DNA of 64,000 nt from Warburgia ugandensis (lineage: Eukaryota > Streptophyta > Magnoliopsida > Canellales > Canellaceae): contig CP141134.1 of NCBI GenBank assembly GCA_035236585.1, positions 19,956,414 through 20,020,413 on the forward strand. The letters run 5' to 3'. The notes beneath the pieces are model-generated. The model saw only the letters and a list, made by a program, of their open reading frames with translations, did no database searches and was not told where the DNA came from. The position numbers and the translations under genes are program-made. Below are positions 10,106-22,610 of this stretch, piece after piece. The stretch's first letter is position 1, and every line of letters begins with the position of its first letter.

Positions 10106-13100
10106 TGTAACAACCACAAATTTTGAGTTAATTTCTATGTAATTATAACATATTTTAATTGGAATAAAAATAGAAATTGAATTTCAAGGAAGTGACTGCC
10201 TTAAAACTCAAAATTTGGATTTGAAACTATCAAAAATAAAAATTACACGTTGAGATGATTTCAAGGACACTAATTTTTTCGAAACAGAGATTCAGGTGAA
10301 AAAATTCCTAAAATTTTACTAATTTATGGGGTCCAAATTGATAATGGCATCCCCACTATTGTTTGTTTGTGAGCTATAGTAGACCCACCATGTAAGGAAT
10401 GGGTGTGACATGCGAGCAGATGACTGCCACGTGTTGGCCTGGCTCCCTTACATTGAGTAGCAACCCAAAACATGCCAAAATTATGGGGGGAACGCTTGAG
10501 AAAGGGGAGGAACCTGGCATGCACTCCCCTCTACTCGCTAGTCTAAGCAGCAACTGGGCAAGGGCCAATGGTTGAAACCCCTCTCTTCCCTGTCTCTCCT
10601 ACTCTCCCTCTCTCGTTCCTTCCTTTCTAGTTGGCACTCAATTCTTCTCTCTTCTCCCTATCTCCTCTAGCCAGCATAACTCGACATGCACGCTATCCCT
10701 ACACCCATTTCCCCTTCCCCCTAGTCAAGTTCCCCTGAGCATTGCCAACCTAGCATACTGGTGTGCATAGGCCGATCACCCTTCCATAATTCCTTCCCCT
10801 TGCGTCCCTCTTCCTCTAGTGATTTAGGGTAAGGCAACTCACTATGTCACTCGCCCCCGACTTACCTCGATGAGTTGAGTAGACATAGTGCGCCCCACTA
10901 CCATGTTGACCCTTATTCTATCCAACACAGGATGGATTTTATAGATGCAAGGTGACCATTGCAATCCTTGTATCAAAGAAACAAGACCCATCTGTCTGTT
11001 CGTTGATCGGAGAAGATCAGACCATTGATCATCACTAGCCCTTTGATTGAACGAGGTCGCTAGATTTGTGATCGATTTGACCATCTCTCTTGCTTTAGTC
11101 ATTGATCTATCTTTCAATGATGGATTTGTGACTGATTTTACAGATCCTACATGATCCAACTATTCAACCTATCTCAACCATTCATTGCAATCTAACCGTG
11201 ATCTATCACGAAAAGTCAGATCTATTATTGATCCATGAAGCTTCACATGATCTAGCCATTGATCAATCATTGCACCTCGACTTGTGACTAATCTAACCGA
11301 TTCATCATGATCTGACTTTTAAATAACAACTTAGTACCTAAATCTACGATCAATATGAGCTCCCCTTAAGGTTTGGATGGAGATTTTATACTAGATCATT
11401 TGATATCTAATTAGATCTAGCCCTTCATCTTGATTTGATCGTATATTAGTGAAACATACCCTTAGATCCATATTCAATTCAAGAATTCATTCTAATTTGA
11501 TCGCAAATCTATCACCAAACTCTTAGAACAACAACATATCTAGCTCATTCCTAAGACTTGACCATTGATTGACCATCTAATGCCAGATCTGTGAGATCAG
11601 ACACTACACCCCATCTCTGATCTGTAGTGCTTCCATGGTAGGAGCTACAGATAGGCATGTCTTTGCTTTTTCGATACCCTAATCAATGAGAGAGACACGA
11701 TCCGAGCCATCCATCTATGGATCAATGACGATGCCTACAAATTGGTTAATCGATAGATTGAGCTAAAGGAGTTACACAAGAGGATTGAGGATAAGTGTCA
11801 TACGAGGTAGGTGGATTAAGATTGCTATTTTGAAAACCTTAATAATTGCCATGTCTTTATAAGAATGATTGGATGCAGATGGCGATTTACAAACTGTTGT
11901 CTTTAATTACTAAAATTATGGAAGCGTGTGATACTCCTACCCTATTTGTAATACCCAAACAAAAGAATGGAAATCATACTCATTAACTAGAACTTAGTAT
12001 ATATACATTTCTCCTATGATAATACTTAGAAACATGATATACACCCAAATTAGCTACAGAAGTGAAATGAGCTTGAAACCCTTATTTTTCCTAATTATAA
12101 CATTACATAAATGAGTAACTAGACTGCGTACCTTGATTTGAACTATAGGAAGACCTAAGAAAATGTGCTAGAAGATGTCATACTTGTAACTTAATCAGTT
12201 GAGAATGATGAAATGATTGGTTCCAAGATAGAAGAAAATTTAATATATTACTCATAATTGGTATTCATGAATAGATGCTAAGGGAATAATCCTATGTTCT
12301 TCAAAACTAAGAGACGAAGTAAAAATAGTGCAAATAGTAGCCCTTAATTAGGTTCACTTAAACATGATTTGACTATTATTCGTTGAAATGGAATTAGTTA
12401 TTGATTTGTAGGACTAGAAATGACCACAATCACATGAAATAATTCACATTTAAACTTGAAAAGAATAATTTAAATGCTATTGAACATGCAATAGATATTT
12501 ACAAGCTGTGAACTTACATTGTTACATATGTGTCTTTACTGATAAAGGCTTTATCACAAGTTTAACAATGGTCCACTTAGTGATAAGCACTTTTAAGATA
12601 TTTTTTAAGATTCACCTTTTTTAATCATTGCATTTGATGTACAGTTTTGGAAACTGAAAGAACATTATCTAATTTATGAATAAAGATTGCATGTTTTGAA
12701 TGCTCGTGAAGATTTATTTTTACAATTGATTGAGAATGTGGGTTGAAAATGAATAGATTGAATTGGTTTCTAATAAAACATTGAAATATCAATTTTATTT
12801 TCATGAAATGATTTTGGAGATGTGTGTGATTTATGATTTGGGCTTGCACTCGACGAGTAGCCATAAGTCCTAATGGATGTGGATTTGTCATTGCTTAGGC
12901 AGGCATTCCACAAGCAGCTGTAAGCACTTGTGGATATGGATTTCATCGATGTTTTGGGTAGTCACTCTTAGAGTGTCCTAAGTCACGAATCACTCGGCAT
13001 GTGTTCCATGAGAACCATAAGACCGGGAGGCTCACGCGCCTAAGGAAGTAGTAAGACTTAGAGGCAGGCATGTTGCGTGCCACTGTAAGTCCTAGAGACC

Positions 13101-14304
13101 CTATGTTAGGAGGTGTAGTTGGCCACTAACCTTTGAGATGATATGGATACCAGTCATGCGATGGAGACTGTAGGTAGTAAGAGTACCTTCTCATGGGGAA
13201 GTGCTCTGAGAGGTAGCCGAGTAGCCCCCATGAGGTCTGGTGAGTCATGGTTTGTGTAGGTATCCACGAGGAAACATAGAGGCCTTATGAGTATAGGTGT
13301 CTCTGTGTTGATGTTATGGCTGTCATTTCTTGAGAGCTTAGACCTCCTCTAGGGTGGTAGGACTATATGCCATAGTGATTAGAGCAATCAATTTTCCATG
13401 GAAATTTGGGCATAGATTTGTGTATTTAGGATTGATGGTGTTGTGCCTTCGTTCAGCCTCATTTGTTTTGAGTATGTTGGTTTGACAAATTTATTAGATT
13501 CTTTTGGACATTATGGATTATTTGAAATCTCTAGTCATTGTGAATTTTCACCTCAATGAATGAGACTGATTTTCACAATTATGAATTTAGTTCGGTTTGA
13601 TGCAGAAAGAACTATTTGTACATATGAATTGATTGAATGTTTTGAAAACCACGAACAGATTTTGGTTTTTCCAGAGCAAAAATTTATCAAAATGGTTTGC
13701 TGATGGCCAATCGTTGGGCATATAGTATACTCTTTGACCTTATTGTTTAACTTCATCTTTTATCGACATCATACTTTGATGCTTACACCTAGTTAGTGGT
13801 TTTTTTATTGGCATTATATTCCATGTCGATTTTTCCTCACCGATGGTTTTACCATGGTTAGCTTACTAAGGTGTTAGATTACTCAAGCATTATGATTTAT
13901 TATTGGATGATCATATACTAATTTATTCTTACATATGAAATTGTGTTTTGGGTTCATGAAGAAAAAGGTGTTAAATAACTACCTTTACACATGATACTGA
14001 GGAAGTTAGATGCCTCACTCTTTGAAAGTTAATTTAATTATATAACGACAAACAACTTAGACATTTATAGGGATAACTTGAATAATCATGTGCGGTGAAC
14101 AATCTTGAAGAATTGTATATCATGAATGAATACAGAATGCTTATGTGTCTATTAATGGAAAACTATCTTAGTATAATAATAAGATTCATTAAAACCACAA
14201 TAGACTATGATTCATCAAGTATAATGAATTGTACATGTAAACTGATTTCATACTGCTACAACTAAAGAACTTATAATTTCGGAAAGAGCTCTTTGGAAAT
14301 AGTA
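10106..14304 (+). mobile_element. Family B solo LTR (copy e), first part
   Basis: Starts TGTAACAACC at 10,106 and resumes at 18,842-18,847 after a nested insertion, ending GGTGTCATA at 19,527. GTCTA at 10,101-10,105 and again at 19,528-19,532 is a perfect 5-bp target-site duplication around the pair, so the two parts are one solo LTR of about 4.9 kb. Both flanks belong to the same minus-strand Athila-like element. The part at 12,840-13,520 is closely similar to 53,060-53,830 in copy f. The TGTAACA start, long length and 5-bp duplication fit Ty3/gypsy, and chromovirus (Tekay/Del) LTRs often look like this. That lineage is an inference because no internal region is present. Confidence 0.85.
10327..10355 (+). 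other. Short G/C hairpin near the LTR 5' end (copy e)
   Basis: TGGGG (10,327-10,331) pairs with CCCCA (10,351-10,355), with an inner CC/GG pair. A comparable hairpin sits near the start of copy c at 31,221-31,253. Confidence 0.5.
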
Positions 14305-17300
14305 TGTGACAACCCAAGTTTTTGTAACACATTTTGTAATACATTTTTCAAAGGCAGAGCCCTTAATGGTAAAAAATATTCGCAAACAATGCAGTGAAAA
14401 TTCTTTTCTTTTAAATTTGTTTGTAACAAAACCCAAGTCTCACCTCAAGGTACATAATGCACATAGAAATTTTGTATAAGATAAAATTTTATTGAATACT
14501 AGGAATCATCCAGTAGTTCACTTTTACACAGCCCCTATATTACAATTACAATCCATTGTCCAAATACAATCCAAATTACAAAGTACATAACCAAATTACA
14601 CAATCTTCAAGGGAAATACACTAATCAGTCTTGAAACTTTTCAGTCTTCAAGCTTTACTTCCTTAAGTCTCCTTGCCTGTATTTGAGATATTGTGAACAT
14701 TCAAACATTTACAATATCTCAGCAAGCTATGCTTGGTAGGAGATACAAAATATATACTACATCACTGATATAAGAATAGATACATCAGTCATTATTCCAT
14801 CATGATTATCTACTCATGAGTTATCTCAACATAGAGTATATATGTTATTTATGTAGTATAGGATAAATCCGTTAAAATAGTGAAAATTGCTCAAAACTTG
14901 TTCCTTCCCTTGGCTATACTTCTACTTAGGGGATCAATATTCAGCCCATTCTCATACGGGGATTTTCTTTCCAAGAACTCATGTAGTGGCATCTCATCAT
15001 GTCATGGCATTATACTATGCATATCATATGTGCATCATAATGCAAAATACTCAAGGACTACTATGTTGTAGTCTAAATTCGTATAGTGTGCCTAGATAAC
15101 TACATAATAATCCACTAATACCAACTATGGAAATAACAAAATCCATGTCCGCATGGGGGGGGACCATGATTGTCACAGTGGCAGAGTTCCCATGATTGCC
15201 CCACCCGACATTTAGGCTCTCTTTGGGCATGGTTTCCATCATATAAATTTCAGGAAGCGGGCGGCCAAACCCTCATAACTTCCCTAGCATAACATCCTCA
15301 GTCCTAGGGCTGTGTAAAACAAAATCACAAGCCACCATGCTTGTATATAAAATATGCTATACATATCAAACGATGTGTCTATTTAACTAAGGCTGGAATA
15401 TTTTCTATGCCCTATTCTTAGGGTTTCCTTAGTCTACACATCTCATTACTTTCACCTCATTTGATTAGATCATTAGATTGGATCAGTTGAATTGGATCAT
15501 GGGGTTGGATCACTTAGTTGGATCATGTGATTGGATCATTATTATGCTAAGGTACTAAGTATACTTATATCATGAAGGTCTATAATTCTACACAAAAGAT
15601 CATGTATGTATACACATGAATCCTTAATACATTCTTGTACATCCACCTACCTCAAAGTGGTATCATGGTCTTGATTCATACATCTATCAAACCATACGTA
15701 TAACATTATTCCTCTATACAAGTATTCTTTCTTCATGTATTCCTATAAGGGATGCCCTAATTTTCCTTGAATCATGTTTGATCAAGGGTTTGGGTTCTCT
15801 ATTTATATTTTTCTACACAAACATACATAATAAAATACATCATTAGTATTCTTATTGTTTTTTATTATTCAAGATCCTCTGGATCTTGTTTGATCATCCT
15901 CTTATGTCAAATTGGCTAAGGCTTACTAGCTGAATGGTTGAACACAAAGTGGTTACTTCAATCCTCATGTAAGGAGGCGTTTAGACCTTACAAATGTCAA
16001 CGGAAGCTAAGGGAAGAGTGAGAATCTATAAGAGAACCCCCTTAACCACCATGGTCATCATTCACTAGAGTGACCTTAGCTCAACCTTTCATAAGGTTCC
16101 TATGAGCATTTTAACCCTAAGTACTCTTTCTAATTGATTTTAATTAAGTCCATGAACATTTAAAATGACATTCATGGAGTTTCATTATTCTCCTAATTTG
16201 GGCCAAGGATATTCCTTATATTATCCTACTAATTATGGCCCTTGCTATCATTATGTTCATGTCATTCATTCCATGCAATTGTCCTTCAACTCTAATTTTC
16301 ATTTAATTACATTTTCAATGTAATTTTCATACCATAAGTATTAAAACATAATTAAATCTACTAAGCAATAAAAAGACAATTATAATAACATTCAATAATT
16401 CAAATGAAAATTTAACATGCCATAACTATTCATCATGATCCAATGGTCATATTTGATTTCTATTCATTTTTCATTTCTTTTAGGGTTTAGATCTTGATCT
16501 TTCACTTTCCTTCAGATCTAATACATTTTATTAATGTAATTTTATCACTAGATCATTGATGCATCTCATTAAATGAACTGATCCTTCTTGATCCAACCGA
16601 TCGAGAAGATCTGAAGTCATTTTTTCCAACATTAAGGGTATAGATCATAACCTATACTAAATTATCATCATCAAGTCCATAAATCCATATGATATTAACT
16701 TTATATCATTATCCAATTACATCCATACTGTCCAATCCTCCTTGATCAAATTGATCAAGGATATTTCCATTCATTTTTATGGATCTTACTACTTTTAAGG
16801 CTAGATCTCTTAAGATTTTCCAATTCAATTACATCTAACCCATTTATTTAAATTATTATATTATTAGATCATCATCCAAAATGGTTTGAATGGTCTAATC
16901 ATCCCAGATCTTGTAGATCAAGGATGTCAGTACCTTTATCTACTTAAATATAGTAATTTCATGAATTGAATTTATGATTTTGTTGGTTTAGTGGTTTCTC
17001 CTCATCAAGAGGAATCCAACCCAACTTTTTTATCTCAATTTGGAGTTAAATTGAGATCATAATTTGTATTTTAAGATTTCAGCCTGTTTTAAGGGCTAAT
17101 GTTGGATCTTACTATTTTTGTTTAATTTCTTGATATAGATATACAGAAATTTTACTGTGATCATGATCCATAGGTTTTTTAGACTTCCTGAACCCATCTA
17201 TCAGTTCATATTTTCATTTTAAAGTCATATAGATCATGATCCAATACCATTGGTACTAATTTTACTAATTATCACAAGTAATTGAAAACACAAATCTTAT

Positions 17301-18841
17301 GAGTTCAGTAACTTCTACAAATGACAAGGAATCTATAGACACTTTCAAATCTAAAATCTAAGCTAAATTGAGCTCTTAATTGCATAAATGAGCTTCTAGT
17401 TCAAAAATTGGACAACCTAGATCTAATCTAGGCTTATGGTTGTAGGGATGACCAGTGGCCTGCGCCCATTACTGCCTATTATAGGTGGTCGGATGGAGGT
17501 GACCAGCTATAGGCGAGACAATCCAGATATGGACTGTCGAATCACCCATCACTGGATTTCCTCCATCCTTGACAGTCAAAGGCCAAGATTTCATCTCCTG
17601 AGGTTTTTGGGCCCCAAGAATCCATCCAATGGCTCAGAAGTTTCATCTGAGCCATCCAAGATGGTGGATCTCAACCCTGTTGCCGAATCCATCGTTCTCG
17701 ATGGATCAATAGCCGAGGAGATCTGCTTGAGGCCGGAAAACCTATGTTAAATGCTGGAATAGAAAGAGGGGAGAAAGGTGCACCTACTTGTGCCGGTTCG
17801 GTGAAGAGAGGGTCACCGGAGAAGAAGAAATCATGCCAAAGAAGATATAAGAAACCCTAGATGCTGAAAAATATACAGAAGTAGATTCCTCTGTCGTCGT
17901 TGCCAGAGATAGAGTGAGACCTTGGGGCTTTCATAGATCACCCCTCCCTGAAGAGTGACAACGGTTCCAGATCAACTTTTAATGGCCAGACTGGCTAGAA
18001 TAACTAGGATTGACGCCAAAGAGGGTACCTAGTACTGTTCTTATTTTTGTTTTGATTTTCCCCGCGATCCAGGAGTCAGATCATTGAAATTTTTAAGGCT
18101 TTTGTTGATCTCCTCAGTCTAAACAAATGCAACGGTTAAGATTGAAAGTTAATGGCTGGAAATGGATGGGTAATTCAAATAGGGTTTCCCAGACGGAAAC
18201 CTTGGTTCATTGGGGATGATGCGTCCCTAGATGTGCCCCGATAATAGACATGAATTGTCTGTCAGGTGTGTCTGTGGACACTCTCCCATGGAAAGAGAGA
18301 GAAAGAAGGAAAAAAGAAAATTTTGGAGAAGATTGGGGAGGATTTTAGAGCTGGGATTTTAGGGCCTGGTAGGGAACCTCGTGAAGAACATTAGGAAAAT
18401 TTTTGGGAATTTTATGGGCTATTTATAGGGGGTTTGGAATTTTCCATGATTACATATTCAATTCTTTTTATTGTTAAATGGTCAGGGATTCCCATTATCA
18501 CCTCCTTCTCCACTAGCAGGTGGTAGTGGTTTGACTCATGCTTACATATTTTCTAGCCGTTGGAATCGTTTTTTCGAGTACATTCCAAATTTTTATGTCT
18601 TAGGTCTCGGTTATGAGTAAAATTATCATTTTATCCTTTTATTTATAAAAATGAAGAAATATAAGGATTTTTCATTCTGAATGGGCTGTCGAGTATGTTT
18701 TCAATTATACATGTCTTATATCTTAATTCTACTTCTGTGAAAAGTGCATTTTTAATAACCCTAATATTCCAACCTGATTTTCCTTGAAATTTTTAATTTC
18801 ATTATTAATTTAATCTCCTTACAAAAGTTAGGGGTGTTACA
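14305..18841 (-). mobile_element. Family B solo LTR (copy a), nested in copy e
   Basis: On the minus strand it starts TGTAACACCCCTAAC at 18,841 and ends CTTGGGTTGTCACA at 14,305, a length of 4,537 bp. TAGTA at 14,300-14,304 and AAGTA at 18,842-18,846 match at four of five bases, a slightly decayed duplication. It interrupts plus-strand copy e. Large blocks (15,100-15,350 and 15,950-16,280) are closely similar to copy d at 62,280-62,490 and 63,290-63,610. The small plus-strand frame at 17,436-17,750 lies inside the LTR and resembles no protein I know. No internal retrotransposon region is attached. Confidence 0.85.
14684..14721 (-). other. Conserved hairpin in family B LTR (copy a)
   Basis: Sense strand is minus. 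TGAGATATTGTAAA pairs with TTCACAATATCTCA around a 10-nt loop, with one mismatch near the loop. It lies about 380 nt from the LTR 3' end and is preceded by AGCTTGC, as in the other copies. Confidence 0.8.
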
Positions 18842-19527
18842 AAGTATGATGTTTGTTTGGATATGATATATTCTAAAATATATTAATTTATGTAAATCAT
18901 GAACTGCATGGCAAAATAGCTACTTATTCCACCTACATAAGAACAAGCTTGGTGAGATATTGTAATTGTTTACAATGTCTCATATTTGAAGCATTAGAAT
19001 TAAAAGAAGAATAGCTCGTATGTGATCACATCTATGGTGTTTGAAATTATAGAAGATAGAGACTTTCCACTATCTAGATGGTGAGTGTTGCATCCTTAGA
19101 TTAGCTTTCTAATTCAATGGAGAATATGAATGTATATATACCTTCATGTTGTGGATTCATTTGTATTTTTAGGAAATATTCTATGATATAGTTGTGATAA
19201 GAGGTTCTGGGAAGTGATAAGTGTAGTATATTTGTTTTCAAAGTGATGAAAAATGATTTATATTGTCTATCAAGTGCTTCACATGCATGCGTCAAATGCT
19301 GATACGTCCGAAAATAAAGAAAACTCTACCATATTTTTGGTAGAAATGAGACACTCATTTCACTATAAAATCTTTGTGTTTTTTGTAAAAATGACACTAG
19401 GGATTTTAAGAAAACTATATAAATAAATAAAAATTGCTATTTTGTTTCAAAATAAATTTCAAACAAGGGATATCCTGAATTTTGAAAAAAAAATTCAAAA
19501 AGTATTTTGAAAACCCAAGGTGTCATA
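18842..19527 (+). mobile_element. Family B solo LTR (copy e), second part
   Basis: This is the 3' end of copy e, resuming after nested copy a. It carries the conserved hairpin (18,953-18,982). It ends with AAAACCCAAGGTGTCATA, matching AAAACCCAAGGTGTCACA at the end of copy c (34,374), with the terminal CA changed to TA. GTCTA follows at 19,528-19,532 and completes the duplication with 10,101-10,105. Confidence 0.85.
18953..18982 (+). other. Conserved hairpin in family B LTR (copy e)
   Basis: TGAGATATTGTAA pairs with TTACAATGTCTCA around a TTGT loop. One pair is a T-G wobble, at the same stem position where copy c has C-G and copies a and d have T-A. Confidence 0.8.
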
Positions 19528-19532
19528 GTCTA

Positions 19533-20140
19533 TGTGAAAATCATCAAAACCAAAATGACCTAGAGTGGCTAGTAGAGGATCATAGTTGGAAGATGATAGG
19601 GATGGTAGACTTTATATCATATTAACTTCAAAAGGTTCTTTAGAGTCTTGTTGTATAGTATGAAATACATTAAGCTTAACTTCCATGTTTCTAAAAGATA
19701 ACTACATGGTTCCATTCCAGCAATTAATTATCAAATTTGATGTGGCCAAGAATGGACGTCCCAAAATGATTGGAATTTGACTATTAGCAATTTCTAAAAG
19801 CTGTGTATCTAAGACTAGGAAGTGTATTGGAAACAAAAACTTATCAACTTAAATGAGTACATCCTCTACCACATCACATGAAACTTTAATTGACTTATCT
19901 GCTGGATGGAGGATGGTAGTGGTCCTTTTCATCTCACCTAGACCTAATTCCTTATATACTGAATAAGGTAAAGGGTTAACACTTGACCCAAATTAAGTAA
20001 TGCCCTATCAATTTTGTGTTCCCTTATCACATATGATATAGTGGGACACCCTAGATCTCTATATTTCAGTGGGGTATTGTATTGCAGGATTGAGCTAGCT
20101 TTCTTTACAAGATATGTTTTCTTCTGCATCAATGTTTTCT
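19533..20140 (-). pseudogene. Athila-like aspartic protease remnant
   Basis: Minus-strand translation gives LQYNTPLKYRDLGCPTISYV, then REHKIDRALLNLGQVLTLY. This aligns with the Athila/Tat protease pattern 'Q..TP.KY.DPG.PTI.C.IG...I..ALLDLGASVNLLP'. The catalytic Asp of the D-L/S-G triad is Asn (codon at 19,992-19,994) and the following Ala-Ser is Gln-Val, so the site is dead. Further on, a [16 protein letters not shown]-like piece equates to the '[15 protein letters not shown]' block, broken by stops. The RT linker begins at about 19,533-19,660 and is then interrupted by solo LTR e, resuming at 10,105. Protease and gag lie in order on one strand, as in an intact element. Confidence 0.8.
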
Positions 20141-21800
20141 CTTGTGTGTATAGAGGATTTTCATAAATTTGACATTATGTCTTTGATTGGATTAAGTAAT
20201 GGTATATTTATATTGACCTATTTAAATATATCCATTAACTTTTCAAAATTATTCTCCTTCTTAGCCATTCTTAAGCACTAAAGAAATGAAGCCTTTAGAA
20301 TATAATGTGGTTCAAGATTAGAGTGAGGAGAAGTAGGAGGTAGTTATTTCTTCTCTTTTCCCTTCTTATTCTTTATAGGGCTCTCATTGTTCTTAACTTG
20401 TTCATTTTCCTTAGTCATCCTACCTGATCATCTATTTTCTTTCCACTCCTAAGGGTAGTTATGAATTTGGTCTATTTAAGGAATATGTTATCAGTAGAAG
20501 TTTCGCCAATCTCATACTAACCTTTAGAGTTGGGCATAGGTTCGCTTGGAAACTTTCCTTCTTCCCCATACAAAAATGTAGTAGATAGCAAACCCTTTTG
20601 ATACTTCAACTGTGAAAGAGAATGAGAGTGAGTTTGCATTGTCTATTTAACATCATTGTGTTAAGCTTCTGTACTTAGCATAAACAAACTCAAGGTTTCT
20701 TCTAAAGATTATTTCCTTCGTTGTGGAGGAAATGACTATTGTGGAATTGGGGCTCTAGGGAAAGGCTAAAGAGATGGGGGAAATCCAAGTGAACCCATTA
20801 AGTATTCTGAGACCATGAGAAATTGGGATTCCTAGCCCATGCAAGATTTTATTCCTCAAAATATGGTTTATTGCTAGAATTTTGGAATGCAACGAATGCA
20901 TTTATGCCTTCTAAAAATTTTTCAGGGAATATGGAGTGTGAGTGGCATGAAGTGGTAGGGTGTGTTATACTACAACAAATTAAACAAACCTCATGTGGAG
21001 GTGGCATAGGGAATTCTCTAGCCCACACAACTTCTCCTAATTTAGTAAGAAGACTATCAATCTTATCCATATTATCTGTCAATATGTTTATTTTGTTAAT
21101 AGGTTAGAAGTGGTCCGTATCTCATATATACTGCCTTTCCTTGGAGGCTATTCAAATCTTTCTATTCCAATGGATTGATCCTGTTGTTGAGAATTTTCAT
21201 ATAGATTTTCTAAAGAAGTTCATGCCTCCACATCACTCTCGGTCCATAGTACCCCATCATTGGTTCCATCAATTGTATTTTAGTTTTGTGGGGTCAGGCC
21301 TTTATAGAAATATTGTATTAGTTGCCAATTTTCAAAATGATGGTGTGGACACACGAGCAATAGGTCTTTCTACCTTTCCCAGCATTCATAAAAATGCTCA
21401 CCCTCTATTGAGAATTTATAATATCTTTATGGAGGGCATTGGTTTTGTTGATTAAAAATATTTTTTTAGAAATTTCCTAGCCAATTACTCCCAAGTAGTA
21501 ATGGACCCTATTTCTAATGAATTCAGCATGCCTTCACTTTATCTGTTAAAGAGAAGGAAAATAGCTGCAACCTAATAAAGTCATAAAAAAAGTGTTTTAA
21601 TGTAAATATTGCATGGATATCAAGGAATTCCTAACATGGTGTTAGGGATCCTCATTATATAGACTATAAAAATTTGGCAAAAGTTGGATGACACCTAGTT
21701 TCAATTCAAAATACTCTTCATTAGTAGTAGGTAACTCTATACATCATGGGGAGTTAAAGTGTACTGGTATGAAATAGTGTCTTAAGGCTTAGCTTCATTA
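20141..21800 (-). pseudogene. Athila-like gag remnant with CCHC zinc knuckle
   Basis: The nucleocapsid-capsid polyprotein of a Ty3/gypsy element, broken by stops and shifts. N-terminal pieces near 21,500-21,740 (FELKLGVIQLLPNF, LNSLEIGSITTWE) match the retrotrans_gag start. At about 21,286-21,409 I read GEHFYECWER*KDLLLVCP and then FENWQLIQYFYKGLTPQN, a clear match to 'E.FYEAWERFK.LL..CPHHG...W...Q.FY.GL'. A zinc knuckle C-x2-C-x4-H-x4-C (VCLICCSITHPTTSC) is intact at 20,945-20,986. Beyond it, GKFPSEPMPNSKG (near 20,520-20,560) equates to the 'GKLPSQ...NPK' tail. The knuckle region resembles that of the plus-strand element at 46,392-46,433, so the two elements are related. It lies directly upstream of the protease. 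Confidence 0.85.
20945..20986 (-). other. CCHC zinc knuckle coding motif
   Basis: C-L-I-C-C-S-I-T-H-P-T-T-S-C, with all four metal ligands kept. In Gag this motif binds the genomic RNA. Confidence 0.8.
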
Positions 21801-22610
21801 GCCATGTTTTTGCAAGGGTTTCTAAATCTACTTGATTCCTATATCCTTACCTAAGTTGACTCAACTTTGTACACAACAAAAACAAGTTGCTTGTGTACAA
21901 CAAAAGTGTTTCTTTTTTTTCTTTTTTCAGCTCCTCCTCCCTTTCAAACTTGCCCTAATGCTTGCTAGTTTTAAATCCTACCTTAATCAACTATTTCACA
22001 TCCTCCTTAATTAGCCAAAGTTGATCTGACTCACTGAATGTGTTACTAGAACTAGTTGTTTAAATACTAGCATTGCTTATCAAGTAGGGGCCACTAGAGT
22101 GGCAATAGGTTGTCTCCTTCCAAGAGAGTCCTATGAGCTTGTAAACTACTAAGGTCTCTTCTAGATTGATTTTAAATTAATTATTGAGGCTAGGATTGAA
22201 AGTAAGGTGATGATTAACCTAGGTGGGCCAAGGGATGATCATCACATCCACCCTTGATCTTGCAGGGGTGATTGCCTCACTAATTTATTTAAACATTCCC
22301 ATGAATTTCAATCAACATATATTCACCTTAAAGCATTTAAATCTGCCCTAATATGACAAGAAAGTAGTAAATCTAAAGTAAACCCTAGAATGTATGAGGT
22401 AAGAAAATGCTTTATATATGCTCTATACTACCATCCAAATGCAACTTTTTGTTCTCTTTTAAGTTTCCATTGGTTTCCAACCATGCTTCCTTGAGTTCTT
22501 ATGAGTTTTGCCTTATTATTCTATAGGATTTCCTTTGAATATCAAGATTTATTAGAGGAGGAGTCATTGTTAATCTTCGTTTTTAGGCTCAAGTTAGAAA
22601 GAATAGTGGT
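21801..22610 (-). other. 5' leader of the minus-strand Athila-like element
   Basis: Noncoding. Positions 22,020-22,440 are the inverse of 45,340-45,800 in the plus-strand element: AACCTAGGTGGGC, CACCCTTGATCTTG and CACTAGAGTGGCAAT-like blocks occur in the same order. This shows the two elements share a long leader before gag. No primer-binding site is readable. Confidence 0.6.

Noticed and set aside
17436-17750. 104-codon frame in GC-richer sequence, possible host exon
   Set aside because: Inside solo LTR a, antisense to it, with no recognisable domain and no splice context that I could defend.
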